Assembly: GCA_963745675.1 (NCBI GenBank)
Contig: CAVUYM010000013.1
Coordinates: 1 to 64,000, forward strand
Direction of reading: 5' to 3'
DNA: 64,000 nt
DNA from: JAUIIK01 sp963745675
GTDB lineage: Bacteria > Chloroflexota > Chloroflexia > Thermomicrobiales > CFX8
Below the pieces are notes generated by a model that was not told the DNA's origin, ran no database searches, and saw only the letters and a program-made list of their open reading frames with translations. Positions 58,303-64,000 of the stretch are shown in pieces. How positions within the stretch are numbered: the first letter of the stretch is position 1; each line of letters opens with the position of its first letter. The translations under genes and the position numbers were made by a program.

Positions 58303-59481
58303 ATGGCATCAATGAACCTCGACCAGATCCGACAGGATATACCCGGCCTCGACGCGAACGTCTACTTCAACGCCGGCGGCACCGGCCCGACACCACAGCA
58401 GGTGATCGATGCCGTCAACGCAAGCTATCGGCTGATGGCCGACCAGGGCGCAGAAGCGCCGCCGGTCAAGCAGGAGATCGCCGCTCGCGCCGAAGCTGCC
58501 CGCTCCGCCATCGCAGCCCTGCTGGGCGTTGATACTGACGAGATCGCCCTGCTGCGCTCTGTTTCTGAAGGCATGAACGTCGTCGCAATGGGGCTGAACT
58601 GGCAGGCGGGTGACGAGATCATCCTGACCGATCAGGAGCATCCGACCGGCCTGCTGCCCTGGTTCAATCTGCGCAAACGCACGGCAGTCGAACTGAAATT
58701 CGTGCCGCTGACTGATGACTCTGACGAGCTTCTACGGCGCTTCGAGCAGGCGATGACACCGAGGACGAAGCTGCTTTCACTCAGCCATGTCACGGCAGAG
58801 AACGGCCTGCGCCTTCCGGCGAAGGAGATCACCGCAATGGCCCACGCCAACGGCGCCCAGGTGCTCTTCGATGGCGCGCAATCGGTCGGCCAGTTCCCGA
58901 TCGACCTGCACGATATCAACGCTGACTATTACGCGATGACCGGCCACAAGTGGCTTTGCGGCGGCATGGGCGTCGGCGCATTCTACGTCCGCCGGGATCT
59001 GCTGGACGACCTCGCCGTCTCCTGGATCGGGGCGGGTTCGACTGCCGAACTCGACCACGACACCGGCGAATTCACTCTCCATCCGGGCGCGAATCGCTTC
59101 GAATTCGGCAACCGCGCCTGGCCGCTCTATATCGGGCTTGGTGCGGCGGTCGACTACATCCAGGCGCTCGGCATCGACCAGATCGAAGCCCAGGCTGGTG
59201 AACTGGCCGATGGCCTGAAGCGGGAGCTCGGCTCGATCCCCGGCGTCACCGTCATCAGCCCGATGGACCCGGCCATGAGCACCGGCATCGTCAGTTTCAC
59301 CATCGACGGCATGACCGGCCCGGAGGTCGCAACAGCGCTGTGGGAACGCTGGCAGATCACCTGCCGCGCCGCAATGCGCGGTACCGCCACCCGCCTCAGC
59401 GTCGCCTTCTTCACATCACCGGACGAGATCGCCACAGCCCGCGACGCCGTCGCGACGCTGGCGCGGGAGGCGACTGCCTGA
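58303..59481 (+). CDS. Class V aminotransferase / cysteine-desulfurase-like enzyme
   Basis: 392 residues. N-terminal NVYFNAGGTGPTPQQVIDAV and RSVSEGMNVVAMGLNWQAGD, DEIILTDQEHPTGLLPWF; the PLP Lys is in YYAMTGHKWLCGGMGVGAFY. No Cys-containing catalytic loop (SxC) of true desulfurases is visible, so it may be an isopenicillin-N-epimerase or EgtE-like aminotransferase-V. Start ATG 58303 after AGGAAGCGAG. Complete. Confidence 0.85.
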   Translation: MASMNLDQIRQDIPGLDANVYFNAGGTGPTPQQVIDAVNASYRLMADQGAEAPPVKQEIAARAEAARSAIAALLGVDTDEIALLRSVSEGMNVVAMGLNWQAGDEIILTDQEHPTGLLPWFNLRKRTAVELKFVPLTDDSDELLRRFEQAMTPRTKLLSLSHVTAENGLRLPAKEITAMAHANGAQVLFDGAQSVGQFPIDLHDINADYYAMTGHKWLCGGMGVGAFYVRRDLLDDLAVSWIGAGSTAELDHDTGEFTLHPGANRFEFGNRAWPLYIGLGAAVDYIQALGIDQIEAQAGELADGLKRELGSIPGVTVISPMDPAMSTGIVSFTIDGMTGPEVATALWERWQITCRAAMRGTATRLSVAFFTSPDEIATARDAVATLAREATA

Positions 59482-59491
59482 GCAATCTGCG

Positions 59492-59767
59492 TCAGACTTT
59501 GACTGACTCTAGCTTCCGGGCGGCATGATAAAGGTCGACTGCGTTCTGAAGATTCATCCAAAACTGAGGAGATGTGTCCAGAAGTCGGGCCAGACGAAGT
59601 GCGGTATCTGCCGTAACGCCACGCTTGCCGTGGATCACTTCATTAAGGCGATTCAAGGGGATGTCCATTTGCCTGGCTGCATCGACCTGGGTCATGCCAA
59701 GAGGTCGGAGGAATTCCTCTAGAAGGATTTCGCCAGGTACGGTAGGAGCACGATGAGTTGGGATCAT
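59492..59767 (-). CDS. higA: HigA-type antitoxin, XRE family
   Basis: 91 residues. HTH: MTQVDAARQMDIPLNRLNEV and IHGKRGVTADTALRLARLLD, followed by QFWMNLQNAVDLYHA. It binds and neutralises HigB, and represses the operon through the palindrome at 60138-60156. Start ATG 59767 (MIPTHRAPTVPGEILLEEF). Starts 11 bases downstream of higB, the typical order toxin-first. Confidence 0.9.
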   Translation of the reverse strand: MIPTHRAPTVPGEILLEEFLRPLGMTQVDAARQMDIPLNRLNEVIHGKRGVTADTALRLARLLDTSPQFWMNLQNAVDLYHAARKLESVKV

Positions 59768-59778
59768 GAGCGAGCCTC

Positions 59779-60069
59779 CTAGTGATAGTCTTCGCAAATC
59801 ACGTCGTAGGCATTGCCGTTCTCAAAACGAAACGTGATACGAAACTGGTCAGTTACGCGGATACTGTACTGCCCTGCTCGGGCACCCTTCAGGGGTTCGA
59901 GCCGATTACCCGGCGGGCTACGAAGATCACCCAGCACATGAGCGGCATTCAGCATATCGAGTTTGCGCTGGATAACCTGCCAAATGCTTTGCGGGAGCCG
60001 ACGAGCTGCACGACTGTTCCTACCGTTGAATACATCCTCGGTCGCCGCATCGCCGAAGGATCGAATCAC
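59779..60069 (-). CDS. higB: HigB-type toxin (RelE/ParE superfamily mRNA interferase)
   Basis: 96 residues, a small basic protein. Conserved HigB string LEPLKGARAGQYSIRVTDQF then RITFRFENGNAYDVICEDYH with the terminal His, and helix RRLPQSIWQVIQRKLDMLNA. It would cleave mRNA at the ribosome. Intact, as is its antitoxin, so the module is likely active. Driven from the promoter at 60135-60163. Confidence 0.9.
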   Translation of the reverse strand: MIRSFGDAATEDVFNGRNSRAARRLPQSIWQVIQRKLDMLNAAHVLGDLRSPPGNRLEPLKGARAGQYSIRVTDQFRITFRFENGNAYDVICEDYH

Positions 60070-60134
60070 TCCAGCCGCGCACCTTTCATGATCATCAACG
60101 GGTTATCGCGTGTATCCAATACCAGCCAGTCAAT

Positions 60135-60163
60135 ATATTACACGAATACCGTGTAATCATCAA
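60135..60163 (-). promoter_or_regulatory. higBA promoter with overlapping palindromic operator
   Basis: On the minus strand: -35 TTGATG (60158-60163), a 17-base spacer, -10 TAATAT (60135-60140). The inverted repeat TTACACG-N5-CGTGTAA (60138-60156) lies across the spacer and the -10, so HigA binding would block polymerase. Toxin start lies about 66 bases downstream. Confidence 0.75.
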
Positions 60164-60640
60164 TTTGCTGACGTATTGTAACTGCTGCCATCGAACGACC
60201 ATAAGATATTCGAATGATGAGTGTTTCGGGAAGGTAACAAGATGAGGATCCACCGCCAACAAGGCATACAGCCGATTTTCAGCAGATCCAATTCATTGCA
60301 TACCGATCCCATAGCTGCCCAACGTCGGCTCTTGCTGCAACGTGCAATTGCCACTGGCTGACTCCGACAATCACGAGATCCTCGACGCGCCCGGCTGCTT
60401 CGAGTGCATTGAGGATACCGGACGCTCAGATGCGATCTTCGCACGGGACATCGGAACAATCCCGCATGTAATTCGCTATCTGACGACAGAGTTCGAACGA
60501 ATACCTGTCCATAAGCTTTTAGAACAGGCGGTACTCTGCCATGTTCATCCGAATTCGTCTCTACCAGGTAGATGTACGCAGTATCTTCCTTACTATAATG
60601 CCCTGCTGTGTTTACGCCACCGTCACTATTGGGGGATGCC
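60164..60640. other. Region without a supported gene
   Basis: Competing open frames exist on both strands (for example IPHVIRYLTTEFERIPVHKL on plus near 60460-60520) but none has an RBS, a domain or consistent composition. It may hold a degraded gene. Confidence 0.4.
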
Positions 60641-62374
60641 ATGCCGTTCGAAGATATCCTGCGAGAACTATCGGCCGATAGAGCCTGGGCGACGATCGAG
60701 GAGATCACCAGCGAGATCCCAACCCGGCTGGCGGGGTCGGAGAACAGCCGGCGGATGGCCGAGTATTCCCGCGACCGCTTCGCCGAAGCTGGGCTGGATG
60801 CGCGGCTGCACGAGTTCCTCGGGCTGGTCTCGTTTCCGGAAGCCGGGGCAGTACGGCTGCTTGCGCCCGAGACGCGCGATATCGAAGCCCATACTCTGGG
60901 CCACTCGGCCTCGACCGACGGCATCGAAGGCGAGTTGATCTACGTCGGCTCCGGCGCGGAGTCGGACTATGAGGGCAAGGATGTGCGCGGCAAGATCACG
61001 CTATCGGAGCTCTCCTACTCACCGGCCCGTCACGAGAAGGCATTGATCGCCTGGCAGAAGGGCTCGACCGCCCAGATCATGATGAACTGGGGCGATGAGA
61101 CGAACGAAGCAGTCCCATTCGGTTCGATGAAATCAGCCTGGGGCAACCCGACGCCCGAGTCGCTCCAGACCGAGATGCCGGACATTCCCTGCGTCGGCAT
61201 CGCTCGTACCGAGGGATTGAAGCTCAAAGCGCTCTGCGAGCAGGGGACGGTGCGCGTACATGTCGCGGCGAAGGCCGACAACCGCTGGGCCGATCTGGCG
61301 ATGACGAGTGCAGAGTTCAACGCTGGCCCAGGACAGCAATTTCTGTTGCTCGGCGGCCATCAGGACTCATGGTTCGGACCACAGGCGACGGACAACGCCG
61401 CCGGGAGCGCCTGCATCATCGAGCTAGCGCGTACCTTCGCGGCGCACCGCGGCGAACTGCGCCGGGGGATGCTCTGCGGGCTCTGGATGGGCCACGAGAC
61501 CGGCACGATGATCTCGTCGTCACGCTTCGCCGATGTCGAGTGGGATCGGTTGAAGGAGCGCTGCGTCGGCTACCTCCAGATCGACCAGCCCGCCATGGCC
61601 AACACGACCGACTGGCACCTCAGCTCGACCGACGACGCGCGCGACTTCATCGAGCACATTACCCGCGAAACTGCTCCGGGGATGCCGATCCACTGGGGCC
61701 GATCGCGCCGCACTGGCGACAGTTCTTTCTTCGGCGTCGGACTGACGAATCTCGCCGGTATCACCTCATTCACCGACGAGGAGATCCGCCGCACCGCCCT
61801 GGCCTCGCTTGGCTGGTGGCACCACTCGATTCACAACACAATCGACAAGCTCGACAAAGACCGACTCGATCTCCACCTGCGGCTCTATGCCCGCTGGGTC
61901 TGGGATCTGTTGACTGCGCCAGTGCTGCCCTACCGCTACGGCCCGATGACCAGAGCGCTCTCCGCCTCGCTCTCGCAACTTGCTAAAGCGGATGTGCCGG
62001 ACATCGACATGACTCGCATCGTCGAGCAGGCGAACGAATTGCATCGGCTGGCACATCGTTTCGATATCCGTGCAGGCACGGCCCGCTCGCATGGCGATGA
62101 TATTGACGACGCCGAAGCCGAGCAGATTAACGCGACGATGCTCGGGCTGGCCCGGCTGCTCGTCCCGATCGTCTCAACCGTCACCGGTTCCTACAGCCAG
62201 GACCGCTACGGCCACGCCTGGCAGTCCGGCGAAGTCCCGGCGCTAACGCCGTTGGGGATGCTGCCCGATCTCGACCCGGCCAGCGAGCAATACCAGACCC
62301 ACTGGGTCGCCGCCGTCCGCGCCCGCAACCGCATCGCCGACACGCTAGAGCTGGCGATCCGGGAGCTTCAATAG
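60641..62374 (+). CDS. M28 family metallopeptidase with PA domain
   Basis: 577 residues from ATG 60641. A PA-like domain (DGIEGELIYVGSGAESDYEG, VRGKITLSE) is inserted before the catalytic domain. Zinc ligands: His and Asp in LGGHQDSWFGPQATDNAAGS, Glu in GLWMGHETGTM and His in GWWHHSIHNTIDKLDKD. No signal peptide, so cytoplasmic or released otherwise. Aminopeptidase or carboxypeptidase; C-terminal helical extension of about 130 residues. Terminated by a clear hairpin after the stop. Confidence 0.87.
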   Translation: MPFEDILRELSADRAWATIEEITSEIPTRLAGSENSRRMAEYSRDRFAEAGLDARLHEFLGLVSFPEAGAVRLLAPETRDIEAHTLGHSASTDGIEGELIYVGSGAESDYEGKDVRGKITLSELSYSPARHEKALIAWQKGSTAQIMMNWGDETNEAVPFGSMKSAWGNPTPESLQTEMPDIPCVGIARTEGLKLKALCEQGTVRVHVAAKADNRWADLAMTSAEFNAGPGQQFLLLGGHQDSWFGPQATDNAAGSACIIELARTFAAHRGELRRGMLCGLWMGHETGTMISSSRFADVEWDRLKERCVGYLQIDQPAMANTTDWHLSSTDDARDFIEHITRETAPGMPIHWGRSRRTGDSSFFGVGLTNLAGITSFTDEEIRRTALASLGWWHHSIHNTIDKLDKDRLDLHLRLYARWVWDLLTAPVLPYRYGPMTRALSASLSQLAKADVPDIDMTRIVEQANELHRLAHRFDIRAGTARSHGDDIDDAEAEQINATMLGLARLLVPIVSTVTGSYSQDRYGHAWQSGEVPALTPLGMLPDLDPASEQYQTHWVAAVRARNRIADTLELAIRELQ

Positions 62375-62396
62375 CTCGCTGCTGGTCCCGTCGCCC

Positions 62397-62429
62397 GCTG
62401 GCTGTCGCGCCAGAAGAGTGACAGCCAGC
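62397..62429 (+). terminator. Hairpin downstream of the M28 peptidase gene
   Basis: GCTGGCTGTC / GACAGCCAGC, perfect 10-bp stem with a 13-base loop, 23 bases after the stop. No T tract, so Rho-independent function is uncertain. Confidence 0.5.
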
Positions 62430-62553
62430 GGTAAATTGTGGCAGCGATACTGCCGAAACGCTTCAAGCCCTTCGTCGCTTATCAGACGTAGCGAACGAAT
62501 GTGAGAAGCACGACCGGTTTACCCTGAAAACCGGCCAGCAGATCTGGGGCTCG

Positions 62554-62945
62554 ATGAAGTCATTGCCTGTGATCGCCATCCTGATTGTCCTTGGCCTGAC
62601 CATAGGCGGCTGTTTGCGGGATGAAGACAGCAACGATGCCGCTATCTGAGCCATCTCCCACACTCGTGCGGACCGAACCGACTGCGACACTCACACCAAT
62701 TCCCTCACTCAACAATGTCATAGCTGACTACCCGTTGACGCCCGGCTCGCGGCCGCATGATGCGACACCGGCCGCTGATGACGGGGTCTGATACACCGGC
62801 CAGGGAAATGGGACATAAGGCTGGCTTGATCCCGGTACTGGTGAGGTTCGCGAGATCCCGCTCGGCCCCGGTTCGGCTCCTCATGGCGTGATTGTCGGCG
62901 AGGATGGGCGAGCCTGAGTCACCGATGGTGGGCCGATACTTCTAT
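62554..62945 (+). pseudogene. Vgb/streptogramin-lyase-like lipoprotein, dead and truncated
   Basis: Starts MKSLPVIAILIVLGLTIGGC, a lipoprotein signal with lipobox LTIGGC. After one frameshift near 62640 the family text follows: SLNNVIADYPLTPGSRPHD, then stop codons inside GV*YTGQGNGT*GWLDPGTG, EIPLGPGSAPHGVIVGEDG and RA*VTDGG. Stops: TGA at 62789, TAA at 62816 and TGA at 62915; both TGA codons replace the expected Trp and the TAA a Leu. It ends after VTDGG with no further homology. A true pseudogene, and a likely neighbour of the beta-helix gene in a surface-protein cluster. Confidence 0.65.
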
Positions 62946-63088
62946 TGAACATGCGGAAACGTCACTATGTCTACCGAAAGTCCTGTTACTATGCAGTCTT
63001 CGTGCCATGTACGTTATAGTGAACTTTCAGAGGCTCGAGCGCCGTCGTTCACGGGATACGGCGCTACTGGAACTAGAAGGTGTTGTTC

Positions 63089-63326
63089 ATGCAAAGCCGG
63101 ATGTTGCGGGCCGGACTCGCTGGACTGCTCGCGCTCGTCGCATCGATTTCCGGGCTGGTCAGCCAGCCCAGTGCGCCGCTTGACTTCGGAGTGCCGCAGG
63201 CCGAGTCATGCAAAGCCGGATGTTGCGGGCCGGACTCGCTGGACTGCTCGCGCTCGTCGCATCGATAACAGGGCTGGTCAGCCGCCCAGTACGCCACTCG
63301 AATTTGGAGTGCCGCAGGCCGAAGCG
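63089..63326 (+). repeat. Tandem duplication of a 119-bp segment encoding a signal peptide
   Basis: Unit 1 starts at 63089 (ATG) and unit 2 at 63208 (ATG). Both begin with the same 57 or so bases encoding MQSRMLRAGLAGLLALVASI and then diverge slightly (SGLVSQPSAPLDFGVPQAE against a version one base shorter). The 119-bp offset puts the second copy out of frame with the first. Confidence 0.8.
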
Positions 63327-64000
63327 GCAAATGGCGCGGTGACGACCTGCGACTTCGCGACCTTGTCCGCAGTGATCGCGAGTGTCCAGGCGACGGGCGG
63401 CGGCACGATTATCATCGATTGCGCTGGCACGATCAATTTCACCTCAACGATCAACATCACGACCGACGTCACCATCTCTGGCCGGGGCGCAGTCTTCGAC
63501 GGCGGCAGCCCCTTCTTCGACGTGGCGTTTGGCGACACGCTAACCCTGATCGATCTCACTCTGCAAAATGGCAGCCGGTCTGAAACCGGCGGCGTCACCG
63601 ATGGTGGCGCGATAAGCAGCGACGGCGACCTGAATATTTATGGGGTGACCTTCGACAACAACCAGCTACTGAATGATGGTGGGCGGGTGCGTGGCGCTGC
63701 GATCTACACAACCGGATCGTCCCTGATCGTCGGCAGCACATTCACCGGCAATAGTGGTACGGCAGATGCTGTCGAGGGTGGAGCAATCGGCAGCTTCCAT
63801 GCATCGGATGAAACGCTCACGATCGTCTCAACGACGTTCGACGGCAACCAGGCGATAGGCGACGAGAGCGGCTCATCCACTGGCAGCCTCGGCGGAGCAA
63901 TCTATGCCACCAACCCGATCTTCGTAGACGCCTCCACCTTCCTGAACAATTCAGCGACCGATCCCACTACCGGTGAAGGCGGCGCAATCTTCCTCACCAA
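63208..64000 (+). CDS. Beta-helix (pectin-lyase-like/polymorphic) secreted protein, continues beyond the window
   Basis: After the duplicated signal peptide and a one-base slip near 63285, the frame runs GVPQAEAANGAVTTCDFATL, SAVIASVQATGGGTIIIDC and then repeats of about 20-25 residues: INITTDVTISGRGAVFDGG, DTLTLIDLTLQNGS, LNIYGVTFDNNQLLNDGGR, LIVGSTFTGNSGTADAVEGG, LTIVSTTFDGNQAIGD and VDASTFLNNSATDPTTGEG. The spaced F/N/GGAI pattern gives a right-handed parallel beta-helix, like Pmp or choice-of-anchor surface proteins. Either signal-peptide copy may be the start. Open to the window end. Confidence 0.8.

Noticed and set aside
60342..60938. Plus-strand ORF upstream of the M28 peptidase
   Set aside because: It runs out of frame into the peptidase and no family can be named.
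62789..62917. Reassignment of TGA to Trp, suggested by two TGA codons at Trp positions
   Set aside because: A TAA also interrupts the same frame, and other genes in the window stop normally at TGA, so it is a pseudogene rather than a variant code.

Overview
The window is about 64 kb of GC-rich bacterial DNA that reads as two unequal parts. Positions 1 to roughly 5,440 look alphaproteobacterial: a hybrid histidine kinase and a ComM/YifB-type chelatase whose sequence is typical of Rhizobiales-like bacteria, followed by three small orphan genes. From about 5,450 to the end the content and intergenic repeats suggest a Chloroflexota chromosome, probably of the Thermomicrobia/Sphaerobacter type. 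This taxonomic call is an inference from protein style and gene families, not from a marker gene. A thiolase gene is cut off exactly where the two parts meet, so the join is either an assembly chimera or a real rearrangement. About 22 of some 60 genes carry single-base frameshifts in otherwise well conserved proteins, including likely essential-type enzymes. This points to residual indel errors in the assembly rather than mass gene decay.

Layout. 1-5.4 kb: the foreign block. 5.4-26.4 kb: a catabolic region with a thiolase, an alpha/beta hydrolase, an ABC exporter pair, DinB, a ketopantoate-reductase-like enzyme, an N-acyl-D-amino-acid deacylase, two amidases, a two-domain sulfurtransferase, methyltransferases, OsmC, an aldo/keto reductase, an AhpD-like protein, a three-gene membrane hydrolase/phosphatase operon, a TetR regulator with its operator, a PPOX-fold protein, a cupin and an acetamidase/formamidase. 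26.4-39.1 kb: a regulatory and surface block with two giant LuxR-type (LAL) ATPase regulators flanking a secreted protein with a repeated motif, small proteins, a DUF4331 protein, a TPR protein and an FHA protein. 39.4-44.2 kb: a class III CoA-transferase and a ~1,050-residue BNR/sortilin-type beta-propeller protein. 44.4-47.6 kb: a partly duplicated, decaying MNT/HEPN toxin-antitoxin module and an ABM-NhaA fusion next to a UBP zinc finger. 48-53.5 kb: a dipeptidase, a cysteine-synthase-like enzyme, a complete insertion sequence with 8-bp target duplication, a HEAT-repeat protein and a methyltransferase. 53.6-62.4 kb: an MMPL transporter, GFA, GNAT and NHL proteins, a class V aminotransferase, a higBA module with a readable promoter/operator, and an M28 peptidase. 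62.5-64 kb: a dead Vgb-like lipoprotein gene and the start of a beta-helix surface protein whose signal-peptide region is duplicated in tandem.

The most interesting observation is at 14,993-14,995. The sulfurtransferase reading frame meets a single in-frame TGA exactly where the catalytic rhodanese cysteine belongs; the frame then continues in perfect family register for 44 more codons, and a SECIS-like hairpin starts 11 nt after the TGA. This is a strong candidate for a selenocysteine-containing sulfurtransferase. Other items worth attention are a dispersed MITE-like element with 42-bp perfect inverted arms, the ABM-NhaA fusion, the LAL/secreted-repeat-protein locus and the duplicated MNT/HEPN module. 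Metabolically the window leans to hydrolysis of amides, peptides and acylated amino acids (two amidases, acetamidase, D-aminoacylase, M19 and M28 peptidases), fitting a heterotroph that scavenges nitrogenous organics.
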